Shown here piece after piece: positions 33,916 to 43,632 of a DNA stretch of 64,000 bases. Location: NCBI GenBank assembly GCA_002363865.1, contig DEWY01000005.1, forward strand, positions 1 to 64,000. Direction: 5' to 3'. The notes under the pieces were generated by a model, which worked only from the letters and a program-made list of their open reading frames with translations, was not told the DNA's origin and ran no database searches. The position numbers were made by a program, and so were the translations under genes. How positions within the stretch are numbered: the stretch's first letter is position 1; each line of letters opens with the position of its first letter. Origin of the DNA: Caulobacteraceae bacterium UBA3198 (GTDB lineage: Bacteria; Pseudomonadota; Alphaproteobacteria; Caulobacterales; Caulobacteraceae).

Positions 33916-35061
33916 GTGTCCTTCCGGGACAATCCTCTGGGTGAAATTCGGGTGCCGCTGGTCTGGACGGCGGGCGTGGCCCTGGTCGTGGCCGTCATCG
34001 TGGCCGTGACCCTGCTGCTGGGCGACCGCCGGGAGACCCTGCGCAACGAGGCCTATGGCGTGACCCGCGAGGTCAGCGACGCCGTGGCCGCCCCGGTGTC
34101 AGGCGTGGTCTCGGCGCCGGTCCATTGGCTGGGCGCTCTGTCCGATGGGATCAGCCAGTACTTCTTCGCCGTCTCCGAGAACCGCCGGCTCCGCGCCGAG
34201 GCGGCGGCGGCGGCCGAGCTGCGCCAGGAGGTTCTCGGTCTGCGGGACCTGAACGAGCGCTATCGCGACCTGCTGGGCCTGCAGACCGACCCGCCGATCC
34301 CCATGGTGTCGGCCAGGGTGGTCAGCGATTCCCGGGGGCCCTTCGCCAATACCCGCCTGGCCAACGCCGGGCGCGAGCGACAGGTGCGGGTGGGCAATCC
34401 GGTGATGACCGAGTACGGCCTGGTGGGCCGGGTGGTCGGCGTCACCCGCGGCGCCAGCCGTGTTCTGCTGCTGACCGACATCGCCTCGCGTACGCCCGTC
34501 ATGGTCGACCGGACCAACGCCCGGGCCATCCTGGCCGGGGACGGGGGCCCCAATCCCAAGCTCGAATACCTCCGCGGCTACGAGCCGGTGAAGGCGGGCG
34601 ACCGGATCGTGACCTCCGGCGACGGCGGGCTGATGCCCCGGGGGCTGCCCGTCGGGGTGGCCGTGAAGGGCGTCGACGGCGCCTGGCGCGTCGTGCTGAG
34701 CTCCGAGGCCGGGGCCATCGATTTCGTCCGCATCCTGCTGTTCGAGGATTTCGCCCAGCTAGTCGACCAGGACGAGCTGAACACTCGCAGCGAGCCGCCG
34801 GCCGACGGCGCCCTGCCGACCGTGGGCGTGACCTCGCCGCCGCCGCCGACTCCTGCGCCCACCCCTGCGCCCAGTCGCACGCCGGCCCCCGTGAACCGCC
34901 CGCCGCCCGCCAAGGCGCCTGTCGCCAAGGCGCCGACCCCCAAGGCGCCCGCCCCCAAGACGCCCGCGGCCAAGACCACCCCGACGCCGCGCCCGGCTCC
35001 GAACCAGCCCGCGGCGACGCCGGCCCCTGCGCCGCCGCCCGTCGAGGAGCCGGTCTTTTGA
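33916..35061 (+). CDS. mreC: Rod-shape-determining protein MreC
   Basis: A 381-residue periplasmic scaffold anchored by one N-terminal helix (about 14-36). A coiled coil (about 85-120) is followed by the double beta-barrel domain to about residue 290, and then a tail of about 75 residues made mostly of Pro, Ala, Lys and Thr. MreC links MreB/MreD to PBP2 in the elongasome. It starts with GTG, 64 bases after mreB, and its stop overlaps the TTG start of mreD by 4 bases. The long low-complexity tail is longer than in E. coli MreC. Confidence 0.95.
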   Translation: MSFRDNPLGEIRVPLVWTAGVALVVAVIVAVTLLLGDRRETLRNEAYGVTREVSDAVAAPVSGVVSAPVHWLGALSDGISQYFFAVSENRRLRAEAAAAAELRQEVLGLRDLNERYRDLLGLQTDPPIPMVSARVVSDSRGPFANTRLANAGRERQVRVGNPVMTEYGLVGRVVGVTRGASRVLLLTDIASRTPVMVDRTNARAILAGDGGPNPKLEYLRGYEPVKAGDRIVTSGDGGLMPRGLPVGVAVKGVDGAWRVVLSSEAGAIDFVRILLFEDFAQLVDQDELNTRSEPPADGALPTVGVTSPPPPTPAPTPAPSRTPAPVNRPPPAKAPVAKAPTPKAPAPKTPAAKTTPTPRPAPNQPAATPAPAPPPVEEPVF

Positions 35062-35570
35062 GCCTGACGGCCACGCGGCTTGATCCCTGGCGCTGGCTCG
35101 GCGCGCCGATGCTTCAGTGCATGGCCGCAACCATCCTGTTCAGCCTGCCGGTGCGGGTGTTCGGCTGGGGCCTGCCCGAGCCGATCTTCTGCATGGCGCC
35201 GGCCTTCGCCTGGGCCATCATCCGACCCTCCATGGTCGCGCCCTTCGGCGTGCTGATCATGGGCCTGTTCCTGGACATCTTCTGGGGCGCGCCCCTGGGC
35301 CTGTGGGCGCTATCCCTGCTGGTGGCCTATGGGGCGGTGCTGGGGACCCGGAACATGATGGTGGGCCAGAGCCGGCCGATGATGTGGATGTGGTTCGCCG
35401 CGGCCTGCGCGGTGGCGCAGATGGTGGGGTTCCTGATCACCCAGCTGGACGCCCGGGCGACCCCCAACCTGCTGGCCATGCTCTGGCAATTCCTCGCCAC
35501 AATCCTGCTGTATCCATTTGCGCACCGGCTGATCGACAGATTCGATGACGCCGACGTGCGGTTTCGATAG
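35058..35570 (+). CDS. mreD: Rod-shape-determining protein MreD
   Basis: A 170-residue inner-membrane protein with five or six helices, a poorly conserved but position-conserved member of the elongasome. The start is TTG at 35058, sharing TTGA with the mreC stop; the next in-frame ATG would remove the first helix, so TTG is preferred. The segment WAIIRPSMVAPFGVLIMGLF is followed by LDIFWGAPLG, a signature of MreD. It works with MreC to position PBP2 and RodA. Confidence 0.92.
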   Translation: MSLTATRLDPWRWLGAPMLQCMAATILFSLPVRVFGWGLPEPIFCMAPAFAWAIIRPSMVAPFGVLIMGLFLDIFWGAPLGLWALSLLVAYGAVLGTRNMMVGQSRPMMWMWFAAACAVAQMVGFLITQLDARATPNLLAMLWQFLATILLYPFAHRLIDRFDDADVRFR

Positions 35571-35582
35571 GGGGCGAGCGCT

Positions 35583-37577
35583 GTGAGCGAGCCGTCCATC
35601 TTCTTTTCGGAGGTCAACGAACGGCAGGGGGCCTTCCACCGCCGCAGCTTCCTGCTGGGCGGTTTCGCCGGCGTTGGCCTGCTGGCCCTGGGCGGGCGTC
35701 TGGCGCACCTGCAGATCCTGGAAGCCCAGCGCTATCAGAAGCTCTCGGCCTCCAACCAGTTCAACTTCCGCCTGGTGCCGCCGCCGCGGGGCCTGATCGT
35801 CGACCGCAATGGCGCGATCCTGGCCACCAACCGTCCGAACTTCCGCCTGCTGGTGGTCAAGGACGGGGAGCATGAGCCGGGCCCGACCCTGAAGACCCTG
35901 GCCCACTTCGTGCCCCTGGACGAGGCCAGGCAGGCGCGCCTGCTGCGGGAGTTCGAGCGCACACCCAACCGCACGCCGGTGTCGGTCATGGAAGACATGA
36001 CCTGGGAGCAGTTCTCGGCGATCAATGTCCGGGCGCCGGAAATGCCCAATGTGACGGCGGATATGGGGGAGGTGCGGGTCTATCCCCACGGGGGCGCCTT
36101 CGCCCATGTCATCGGCTATGTGGCCAAGGTGAACCGCGAGGACCTCACCGAGACCGGCCCCAATTCTGAGCCCATCCTGCTGCATCCGGGCTTCCGGATC
36201 GGCCGGCAAGGGGTCGAAAAGGCCTTCGACCTCGATCTGCGGGGCCGCACCGGCGCCAAGAAGGTCGAGGTGGACGCCCGCGGCCGGGAAATCCGCAATG
36301 ACACCGACGGTGACATCCCCGCCGCCCCCGGCAAGACCGTCGAGCTGACCCTGGATGTGGACATCCAGAACCGCGCCCTGGAGGTGATGGGGGACGAGAG
36401 CGGCGCCATCGTGGTCATGGACTGCCGGTCCGGCGACCTGCTGTGCATGGTCTCGGCGCCCAGTTTCGACGCCAACCGCTTCGTGCGGGGCTTGTCCACC
36501 GCCGAGTACCGGGCCCTGGCCGACTATGAGCGCCGACCCCTGCTCGACAAGGCGATGAGCGGCACCTATCCGCCGGGCTCGACCTTCAAGATGACCACGG
36601 CGCTGGCCGCGCTGAGCGCCGGGATCAACCCCGAGGAGCGGATCAACTGCTCGGGCGGCTGGCGCTTTGGCGGCCGGACCTGGCGCTGCTGGCGCCATGG
36701 GGGCCATGGCCCCCAGAACATGCACGACGCCATCAAGAACTCGTGCGACATCTATTTCTATCAGGTTGCCCTGCGCATGGGCCCGGACCACATCGCCCGG
36801 GCGGCCAAGGCGCTGGGCTTTGGCCAGGCTTTCGACATCGGCATTCCCGGGCAGCGCACCGGCGTCGTGGGTTCGACGGAGTGGAAGCGGACCCAGGTCA
36901 AGCGCGACCCCACCTGGCACCCCGGGGACTCGGTCAGCTACGGGATCGGCCAGGGCTATATCACCGCCAACGGCTTGCAGCTGGCGGTGATGACCGCCCG
37001 CCTGGCCAATGGCCGCAAGCAGCTCAATCCGCGGCTGATCAAGTCGGTGGGCGGGGTCGAGATGCCGCCGGGCGACGAGGTGCCGAACCTGCCCTTTTCC
37101 CAGGAGCACCTGGACTATGTGCGCTCCGGCATGATCTCGGTAGCCAACGACCGCAGCGGCACGGCCTATCGCCAGAGCCAGCTTGGGCTTGGCGACGTCA
37201 TGATGGCCGGCAAGACCGGCACGGCCCAGGTGCGCAGCTATGACGGGGTGGCCAACCGCGACAGCCGCAGCGTCCGCTGGGGCCTCAAGGACCACAATCT
37301 CTATGTCGCCTTCGCGCCCATCGATGAGCCGCGATACGCCATCTCGGTGATCATCCAGCATGGCGGCCTCGGCGGGGCGACCGCCGCGGCCCCCCGGGCC
37401 CGCGAGGTCATGCGGGTGGCCCTGCTGAAGGATCCTGAGATCCGCGCCCGCATCGTCCAGCCCATGCCGCTGCCGGACGTCACCGACTTGCCGCCGGTGG
37501 GCATTGCGCCCGACGGGGCGGTGATCGCCCCGCCGCCCATGACTTCGTCCCCCGTCCCCCCAGGGGAGCCCACATGA
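35583..37577 (+). CDS. mrdA: Penicillin-binding protein 2 (elongasome transpeptidase)
   Basis: A 664-residue class B penicillin-binding protein. An N-terminal membrane helix (about 22-42) is followed by a pedestal with GLIVDRNGAILATNRP. The transpeptidase domain has the active-site STFK at 333-336, SCD at 387-389 in place of SxN, and a distal KTGTAQ. It cross-links peptidoglycan in lateral wall growth together with RodA. The start is GTG, 12 bases after mreD, and the end overlaps rodA by 4 bases. Presence of SCD rather than SxN is usual for PBP2. Confidence 0.97.
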   Translation: MSEPSIFFSEVNERQGAFHRRSFLLGGFAGVGLLALGGRLAHLQILEAQRYQKLSASNQFNFRLVPPPRGLIVDRNGAILATNRPNFRLLVVKDGEHEPGPTLKTLAHFVPLDEARQARLLREFERTPNRTPVSVMEDMTWEQFSAINVRAPEMPNVTADMGEVRVYPHGGAFAHVIGYVAKVNREDLTETGPNSEPILLHPGFRIGRQGVEKAFDLDLRGRTGAKKVEVDARGREIRNDTDGDIPAAPGKTVELTLDVDIQNRALEVMGDESGAIVVMDCRSGDLLCMVSAPSFDANRFVRGLSTAEYRALADYERRPLLDKAMSGTYPPGSTFKMTTALAALSAGINPEERINCSGGWRFGGRTWRCWRHGGHGPQNMHDAIKNSCDIYFYQVALRMGPDHIARAAKALGFGQAFDIGIPGQRTGVVGSTEWKRTQVKRDPTWHPGDSVSYGIGQGYITANGLQLAVMTARLANGRKQLNPRLIKSVGGVEMPPGDEVPNLPFSQEHLDYVRSGMISVANDRSGTAYRQSQLGLGDVMMAGKTGTAQVRSYDGVANRDSRSVRWGLKDHNLYVAFAPIDEPRYAISVIIQHGGLGGATAAAPRAREVMRVALLKDPEIRARIVQPMPLPDVTDLPPVGIAPDGAVIAPPPMTSSPVPPGEPT

Positions 37578-38728
37578 CCATGAGCGCGCTGCGTCGGCCC
37601 GGCGAACGGGACCGGCTGGTGGTCAAGTTCACCCAGATCGACTGGACCTTCGCCGTGGCGCTCTGCCTTCTGGCCGGCACAGGCGCTCTGATGATGTTCT
37701 CCGTGGCCGGCAGCTCCTGGGAGCCGTGGGCCGGGCCACACCTGTTCCGCTTCGGGTTCTGCTTCGCCCTGATGATCGCGCTCGCCCTGTTTGACGTGCG
37801 CGTCTGGTTCGCGCTCGCCTATCCCATCTATGGGCTGGGTCTGCTGTTGCTGGTGGCCGTGGAGTTCTTCGGCGACACCCGGATGGGGGCGACCCGATGG
37901 CTGGATCTGGGTTTCATGAGCTTCCAGCCCTCTGAGGTGATGAAGGTGGGGATCGCGCTGGCCCTGGCGCGCTTCTATCACGGCGTTTCGGCCGAGAATG
38001 CGCGCCTGTCCTGGTGGCTGCTCATACCGGCGGCGATGATCGCTGCGCCGGTCCTGCTGGTCGCCCATCAGCCGGACCTGGGCACGGCCATGCTGATCGC
38101 CCTGACCGGAGCCGCCGTGGTGGTGCTGGCCGGTCTGTCCTGGCGGATCATCGGGGCGGCGGTGGTGGCCTTCGTCGTCGCCGTGCCGATCATGGTGATG
38201 TTCGTCCTGCACGACTATCAGCGGGCGCGGGTGATGACCTTCCTCGACCCCGAGAGCGATCCCTCAGGGTCGGGCTACCACATCCTGCAGTCCAAGATCG
38301 CGCTCGGCTCCGGCGGCTTCTTCGGCAAGGGCTATGGCCTCGGCTCGCAGAGCCAGCTCAACTTCCTGCCCGAGAAGCATACGGACTTCATCTTCGCCAC
38401 CCTGGCCGAGGAGTTCGGCTTCCTGGGCTGCGCCCTGGTGCTGGCCCTGTTCGCCGCGGTGATCTTCATGGCCCTCCGCACCGCCTCCCTGGCCCACAGC
38501 CACTTCGGACGGCTGGCGGCGGCCGGGGTGACGGCGACCTTCACCCTCTATGTGCTGATCAATGGGGCGATGGTGATGGGCCTGGCGCCGGTGGTGGGCG
38601 TGCCCATGCCGCTGCTGTCCTATGGCGGCACGGTCATGCTGACGGTGATGATCGGCTGGGGGCTCGTCCAGTCGGTGCGGGTGCACCGCTATACCGAGGT
38701 CACCAGCGGCAAGGGCGCCTTCGTCTGA
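37574..38728 (+). CDS. rodA: Peptidoglycan glycosyltransferase RodA
   Basis: A 384-residue SEDS protein with about ten membrane helices. Conserved SEDS segments are GATRWLDLGFMSFQPSE (substrate-site region), HQPDLGTAMLI with the essential Asp, and GLAPVVGVPMPLLSYGGT near the end. RodA polymerises glycan strands with PBP2 as its partner. The ATG overlaps the mrdA stop by 4 bases, matching a tightly coupled pair. It closes the mre cluster; the next gene is convergent. Confidence 0.97.
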   Translation: MTMSALRRPGERDRLVVKFTQIDWTFAVALCLLAGTGALMMFSVAGSSWEPWAGPHLFRFGFCFALMIALALFDVRVWFALAYPIYGLGLLLLVAVEFFGDTRMGATRWLDLGFMSFQPSEVMKVGIALALARFYHGVSAENARLSWWLLIPAAMIAAPVLLVAHQPDLGTAMLIALTGAAVVVLAGLSWRIIGAAVVAFVVAVPIMVMFVLHDYQRARVMTFLDPESDPSGSGYHILQSKIALGSGGFFGKGYGLGSQSQLNFLPEKHTDFIFATLAEEFGFLGCALVLALFAAVIFMALRTASLAHSHFGRLAAAGVTATFTLYVLINGAMVMGLAPVVGVPMPLLSYGGTVMLTVMIGWGLVQSVRVHRYTEVTSGKGAFV

Positions 38729-38748
38729 GCCCCTGCCGTTGAGGCGCC

Positions 38749-39741
38749 CTAGCCCGCCAGGGCCTGATCGGTCGCCCGGACCAGGGCGTCGACCACGCCG
38801 GGCTCGGTGGAGGCGTGACCGGCGTCCCAGACCACGTCCAGCCTGGCTTCCGGCCAGGCCTGGCTCAGCCGCCAGGCGGCGTCCATCGGGGTGACCACAT
38901 CGAAGCGGCCCTGGACGATCCAGCCGGGAATGTCGCGGATCTTATCGATATTCTTCAGGATCCAGCCGTCTTCCGGGAAGAAGCCGCGATTGACGAAGTA
39001 GTGGCATTCGATCCGCGCAAAGGCGATGGCGAAGTCTACCTCATTGAACTTGGATGGCCGCGCCTCCGGCCCGCGGATGGAGATGGTGTCGCCCTCCCAC
39101 TGGCTCCAGGCGGTGGCGGCCTCGGCCTGCACCCGGCGATCGGAATGGGTCAGGCGCCGGTGATAGGCGCCCATCAGATCGTGGCGTTCCTCCTCCGGAA
39201 TCGGCGCCAGGAAATGGGCCCAGGCGTCGGGGAACAGCATGGAGGCCCCGTCCTGATAGAACCAGCGCAGCTCTTTCTCGGTGAGCAGGAAGACCCCGCG
39301 CAGGACCAGCCCCTCGACCCGGTCAGGATGGGTGATGGCGTAGGCGAGCGCCAGGGTCGACCCCCAGGAGCCGCCGAACACGGTCCACTTCTCGACCCCC
39401 AGCTTGACCCGAAGCCGCTCGATATCGGCGATCAGGGTCCAGGTGGTGTTGTGCTCCAGCCGGGCGTTGGGGTGAGAGCGCCCGCAGCCGCGCTGGTCGA
39501 ACAGGGCCATCCGCCATTTCGAGGGATCGAAGAACCGCCGCATGGTCGGGTTGATCGCCCCGCCTGGACCGCCGTGCAGGATGAGGCAGGGCTTGCCGTC
39601 GGGGGCGCCGCACTCCTCGTAATAGACCTCGTGCTCGCTCTCGGTGGCGAGCCAGCCATGGGCGAAGGGTTCGTTCTCGGGGAACAGCCCACGACGCTGG
39701 GCAGGCGATGAGACGGCGGTGAAGGGGGAGGGACGATCCAT
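38749..39741 (-). CDS. pip: Prolyl iminopeptidase (alpha/beta hydrolase, S33)
   Basis: A 330-residue serine peptidase that removes N-terminal proline. It has the oxyanion motif LILHGGPGG, a nucleophile elbow GGSWGST with the catalytic Ser, a C-terminal Asp region (QGRFDVVTP) and the catalytic His in DAGHAS. The DQRGCGRS segment after the first strand is diagnostic for the family. It is cytoplasmic. An epoxide-hydrolase-like gene ends 8 bases upstream, so the two are probably co-transcribed. Confidence 0.95.
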   Translation of the reverse strand: MDRPSPFTAVSSPAQRRGLFPENEPFAHGWLATESEHEVYYEECGAPDGKPCLILHGGPGGAINPTMRRFFDPSKWRMALFDQRGCGRSHPNARLEHNTTWTLIADIERLRVKLGVEKWTVFGGSWGSTLALAYAITHPDRVEGLVLRGVFLLTEKELRWFYQDGASMLFPDAWAHFLAPIPEEERHDLMGAYHRRLTHSDRRVQAEAATAWSQWEGDTISIRGPEARPSKFNEVDFAIAFARIECHYFVNRGFFPEDGWILKNIDKIRDIPGWIVQGRFDVVTPMDAAWRLSQAWPEARLDVVWDAGHASTEPGVVDALVRATDQALAG

Positions 39742-39749
39742 CTGCGCAT

Positions 39750-40745
39750 TTACGCCGGGAAACGCCGCCGCATCCAGTCGAGGATGTAGCGGTTCACGGC
39801 TTGCGGCTGCTCCTGCTGCGTCCAGTGCCCGGAGTCGGTCACCAGCACCTTCTCCAGGTCCGAAATATGGTCGCCCATCTTGTCGGCCATCGACGGCGGC
39901 AGGACCGCATCCTTCTCGGCCATGATCATCAGGCAGGGCAGGTCATCGATCCGGGTCGGCAGGTCCGCGCCCCGCTCCCAGTTGCGGGTGAAGTTCCGGT
40001 ACCAGTTGATCGGGCCGGTGAAGCCGCTGTGCTCGAACAGGGCCACATAGACCGCCATCTCCTCGTCGCTCAGGAACTGGCTCTGATCGGCGGCGGGATC
40101 ATAGGCCGCCAGGCCCGCGGCGAAGGCGAAGCTGGAGCCGCCCTTCTTGGTCTCGCCGGACTGGCGCAGGGCTGCGGGCTTGCGCAGGAAGAAGCGCATG
40201 GTCTTGTTCACGTCCGAGCCCAGGGCCTGATCGGCCTCGCCAGGGGTCTGGAACCAGACGATGTACATGTCCGGACCATAGACCTGCCGGAACAGCTCGA
40301 TGGGCTCGGCCCGGTAGCGGGGCTGGTAGGGGGTATTGAGGCCGATGATCCCGGCGCAGCGCTCGCGGTGCATCAGGGGCATCTGCCAGACGACGAAGCC
40401 GCCCCAGTCGTGGCCGACGAATACCGCCTTCTCCAGGCCCAGATGGTCGAGCAGGGCGACCAGATCGGCGGTGAGGTGCTCCATATCGTACTCGGCCACG
40501 GCGTCCGGGTCGGAGGTCAGACCATAGCCGCGCTGGTCCGGGGCTATGACGTGATAGCCCGCTTCGGCCAGGACCGGAATCTGGTGGCGCCAGGAAAAGG
40601 CGGTCTCAGGGAAGCCGTGGCAGAGCACGATGGCCGGGCCGTCCTTGGGGCCAGCCTCGTAATAGGCCATCTCGATCCCGTTCACCTGGGCGGTCTGGAC
40701 GGGCGGCATGGCGGCGGCGAGGGCAGGAGGCAAGGCAGGCGCCAT
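39750..40745 (-). CDS. Epoxide hydrolase-like alpha/beta hydrolase
   Basis: A 331-residue alpha/beta hydrolase with the epoxide-hydrolase motifs HGFPE (oxyanion hole) and GHDWGG with an Asp nucleophile, a cap domain, and a C-terminal catalytic His in DSGHWTQQE. An Asp nucleophile points to epoxide or haloacid hydrolysis rather than esterase activity, but the natural substrate is unknown. It lies 8 bases upstream of the prolyl iminopeptidase gene on the same strand. Another start 12 codons in (AMPPVQ) is possible. Confidence 0.88.
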   Translation of the reverse strand: MAPALPPALAAAMPPVQTAQVNGIEMAYYEAGPKDGPAIVLCHGFPETAFSWRHQIPVLAEAGYHVIAPDQRGYGLTSDPDAVAEYDMEHLTADLVALLDHLGLEKAVFVGHDWGGFVVWQMPLMHRERCAGIIGLNTPYQPRYRAEPIELFRQVYGPDMYIVWFQTPGEADQALGSDVNKTMRFFLRKPAALRQSGETKKGGSSFAFAAGLAAYDPAADQSQFLSDEEMAVYVALFEHSGFTGPINWYRNFTRNWERGADLPTRIDDLPCLMIMAEKDAVLPPSMADKMGDHISDLEKVLVTDSGHWTQQEQPQAVNRYILDWMRRRFPA

Positions 40746-40847
40746 GGGGGTGCTCCGGACAGGTCTGATCCCGGCATTTGGGCGGATATGGGCGAGGAGG
40801 CAAGCCTTGCGCCCTTCCCCTGGTGGGCGTGGCCGTTAGATAGGGGC

Positions 40848-42053
40848 ATGGACAGAACCGCCGTCGCCGCCGCCCCCACGCCCTGGGGCCTCGTCATCCT
40901 CTTGGGCGCGCTTACGGCCTTTGCCCCCATGTCCATCGACATGTACCTGCCGAGCCTGCCGCAGATCGGCCAGAGCCTGGGGGCCAGCGCCGCCCAGACC
41001 CAGGCCACGGTGGCGGCCTTCTTCGCCGGTATGGCCATCGGGCAGTTCATCTACGGGCCGGCCTCGGACCGCTTCGGGCGCCGGGGGCCGATCCTGGCCG
41101 GGATCGCCGTCTACGGCCTCGCCACCATCGCCTGCGCTCTGGCGACCAGCCCCGACATGCTGATCGCCGCCCGTTTCGTCCAGGCGCTGGGCGGATGCGC
41201 TGGCGGGGTGGTGGCCCGCGCGATCGTCCGCGACCGCTTCGACCACACCGAGACGGCTCGGATGCTGTCCCTGCTGATGCTGATCATGGGGATCGCCCCC
41301 ATTGTTGCGCCGCTGCTGGGCGGTCTGATCCTGGAGATCGCCGGGTGGCGGGCCATCTTCTGGGTGCTGCTGGCCTTTGGCCTGATCGTCGGCGCCTTCG
41401 CCCTGTTTCGCCTGGAGGAGAGCCGCTCGGAGTCCACCGCCGTTCAGGCCCGCGCCGAGAACCCGTTTTCCGCCTTCGCAGCCCTCCTGCGCCAGCGGCG
41501 GCTGGTGGGCTACGCCCTGGCCGGCGCGCTGAACGGGGCGACGCTCTTCACCTATATCGCCGCCTCGCCGGTCCTGTTAATCGAGGTCTATGGCATCTCG
41601 CCGGCCAATTTCGGCTGGGTGTTCGGCCTCAACGCGGCCGGCGTCATCGGCGCCAGCCAGGCCAATCGCTATCTGCTGAAATACGCCGGCCCCGACCAGG
41701 TGCTGGCGCGGGCCAGCCTGATCGCGGTGGGCTTCGGCGCCCTGCTCGCCCTGGCGGCGGTGACCGGTCTTGGCGAGCGCTGGACGGTCCTGCCGCTGCT
41801 GTTCCTGATCCTGGCCACCTATGGCTTCATCCAGGGCAACACCATGGCCGGCGCGCTCAGCGTCGACCCCAGCCGTTCGGGTTCGGTCTCGGCCCTGATG
41901 GGCGGGGCCTCCTTCGGGGTGGGCGCGGTGGCCGCCAGCCTGACGGGCCTGGCCTATGACGGCACCCCTGGCCCCATGGGTATCGCCATGGCCCTGGCCC
42001 TGGCGGGATCGGCGTTGGCCCTGCGGACCCTGGCCCTGCCGGGCCGCAGCTAG
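40848..42053 (+). CDS. Bcr/CflA-family multidrug efflux MFS transporter
   Basis: A 401-residue, 12-helix MFS exporter. The motifs SIDMYLPSLPQIG, GMAIGQFIYGPASDRFGRR (motif A) and FVQALGGCAGGVVARAIVRD mark the Bcr/CflA group, which exports drugs such as bicyclomycin or sulfonamides. The start at 40848 is set by the family N-terminus (TPWGLVILLGALTAF); the frame is open upstream but that part lies antisense to the hydrolase gene and is not coding-like. It ends in a 4-base convergent overlap with the DUF423 gene. Confidence 0.9.
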   Translation: MDRTAVAAAPTPWGLVILLGALTAFAPMSIDMYLPSLPQIGQSLGASAAQTQATVAAFFAGMAIGQFIYGPASDRFGRRGPILAGIAVYGLATIACALATSPDMLIAARFVQALGGCAGGVVARAIVRDRFDHTETARMLSLLMLIMGIAPIVAPLLGGLILEIAGWRAIFWVLLAFGLIVGAFALFRLEESRSESTAVQARAENPFSAFAALLRQRRLVGYALAGALNGATLFTYIAASPVLLIEVYGISPANFGWVFGLNAAGVIGASQANRYLLKYAGPDQVLARASLIAVGFGALLALAAVTGLGERWTVLPLLFLILATYGFIQGNTMAGALSVDPSRSGSVSALMGGASFGVGAVAASLTGLAYDGTPGPMGIAMALALAGSALALRTLALPGRS

Positions 42054-42424
42054 GCTGCGGGCTTCAGGCGGAAGGCGGCCACGGCCAGGACCAGCCAGCC
42101 GACGAGGAACATCAGGCCGCCGATCGGGGTGACGGAGCCGAGGATGCGCGGCGCGCCGAGCGCCATGGCGGTCAAGGTTCCACAGAAGATGACCCCACCG
42201 CCGAGGAAGAAGGGCGGCGCGATCCGGGCGAGCCAGCCGCCTTGGCGGGCGACGACGGCGGCGGCGAACACCGCCAAGCTGTGGACCATCAGATAGGTGG
42301 CGCCGGTGTCCATCCAGGCCTTGGCCTGGGGGTCTGGGATAGCGTGGGCCCCGAAGGCGCCGATGGCCACCGAGAGAAATCCCCCCAGGGCGGCCAGCCC
42401 CAGCCAGAAACGGTCGACACCCAT
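42050..42424 (-). CDS. DUF423 family membrane protein
   Basis: A 124-residue inner-membrane protein with four hydrophobic helices. The N-terminus LGLAALGGFLSVAIGAFGAHA and a later GRAGGG-like GLMFLVGW segment match DUF423 (YgdD-like) proteins. Function is unknown. The start at 42424 has AGGAGG 7 bases upstream; a longer reading is not supported. Confidence 0.9.
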   Translation of the reverse strand: MGVDRFWLGLAALGGFLSVAIGAFGAHAIPDPQAKAWMDTGATYLMVHSLAVFAAAVVARQGGWLARIAPPFFLGGGVIFCGTLTAMALGAPRILGSVTPIGGLMFLVGWLVLAVAAFRLKPAA

Positions 42425-42552
42425 GGCGTCCTCCTGCGTTATGACGGTCGCGCCTAAGGTAGGCTGTAAACGGTATGCCCGTGGGCGCGCGAGGCTGGAA
42501 TCGTCTGCGCCACGGGTTTGAGTGAATCGTGCGTCGGACAAGGAGACAGGTC

Positions 42553-43584
42553 ATGGGCATACGGACGTGGGGACTGGCCGTGACGACGCTGGCCATGAGC
42601 CTTGGCGGCGGCGCCTCGGCCGACACCGGCAGCTTCGGGGACTGGGCCGTGGTCTGCGACAATGTCCGCAACTGCACCGCCATGGGGTTTGGCGAACTGG
42701 GGGAGACCGGCAGCTCCGCCTTGATCAAGGTCAGCCGTGAGGCCGTCCCCGACGCAGAGCCTGTTATCAGCCTGATCACCGCCGGAACCCGCGCCGCCGC
42801 CCTGCGGCTGGTGGTGGACGGAACTGCGCCCCAAGGGCTGAGCACGGTCGCGGCCACCCCCATCCAGGATGATCCCGAGCGCCGGATGAGCCAGCTGACC
42901 TCGGTTCAGAGCCGGGCCCTGCTGTCGGTCCTGGCCAATGGACGAACCCTGTCCCTCATGGAGGGGCAGAACCCGGCCGCCGCCATCTCCCTGGCCGGAT
43001 CGAGCGCGGCCCTGCGCTTCATGGATGATCGCCAGAAGCGGGCGGGCACGACGACCGCCCTGGTGGCCCGCGGCGCCCGGCCGTCTTCCACCGTCCCAGC
43101 GGCGCCCCAGCCGCCGGTGGTCACGCCGGCGCCGGCTGTGACGCAGACCCGGCTGCCCGCACGGCCCCCGCCGGCCCTGCAGGCGCAACTGCGCGAATGC
43201 GACGACGACATCCTCGACCTGGGGATCGACCCGGAGGTGGCGCGCCTGGGTGAGGGCAAGATCTTCTGGGGAATGGTCTGTTCGCGCGGCGCCTACAATG
43301 TCATCTACCGCCTGTTCCTCACCAATGAGGCGGGCGGCGACGTCCGGGCCCTGGAGCTCGATTATCCCGGCGGCGAGGCGACCTCCGAGCTGATGAACAT
43401 CAGCTATGACCCCAAGACCCGGACCCTGATGAACTTCGACAAGGGCCGCGGCCTTGGCGATTGTGGCGCCCTGACGCAGTGGGTCTGGACCGGCCAGAGG
43501 TTCGACGTGGCCCATCAGACTTTCATGTCCGAGTGCCAAGGGGTGATGAGCGACTATTGGCCGGTCAGCTACCGGTCACGCTAG
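42553..43584 (+). CDS. DUF1176 domain-containing exported protein
   Basis: A 343-residue protein with a signal peptide to about residue 23 (LGGGASADT) that opens with GSFGDWAVVCDNVRNCTA, a hallmark of DUF1176. Cys pairs are seen in CDNVRNC and in the C-terminal half (RECDDD, VCSRG, DCGALT, SECQG), suggesting periplasmic disulfides. A Pro/Ala linker at about 180-220 divides two halves. AGGAGA lies 6 bases before the ATG at 42553. The family has no established role. Confidence 0.82.
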   Translation: MGIRTWGLAVTTLAMSLGGGASADTGSFGDWAVVCDNVRNCTAMGFGELGETGSSALIKVSREAVPDAEPVISLITAGTRAAALRLVVDGTAPQGLSTVAATPIQDDPERRMSQLTSVQSRALLSVLANGRTLSLMEGQNPAAAISLAGSSAALRFMDDRQKRAGTTTALVARGARPSSTVPAAPQPPVVTPAPAVTQTRLPARPPPALQAQLRECDDDILDLGIDPEVARLGEGKIFWGMVCSRGAYNVIYRLFLTNEAGGDVRALELDYPGGEATSELMNISYDPKTRTLMNFDKGRGLGDCGALTQWVWTGQRFDVAHQTFMSECQGVMSDYWPVSYRSR

Positions 43585-43632
43585 ACTCAGATTAGAGCCT
43601 GAGAGGCGCCAACCGCCCCGCAGGCTTGACCC

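Noticed and set aside
39801..40847. Upstream extension of the Bcr-type transporter frame
   Set aside because: Open by chance over the antisense of a hydrolase gene; the transporter begins with its normal N-terminus at 40848.
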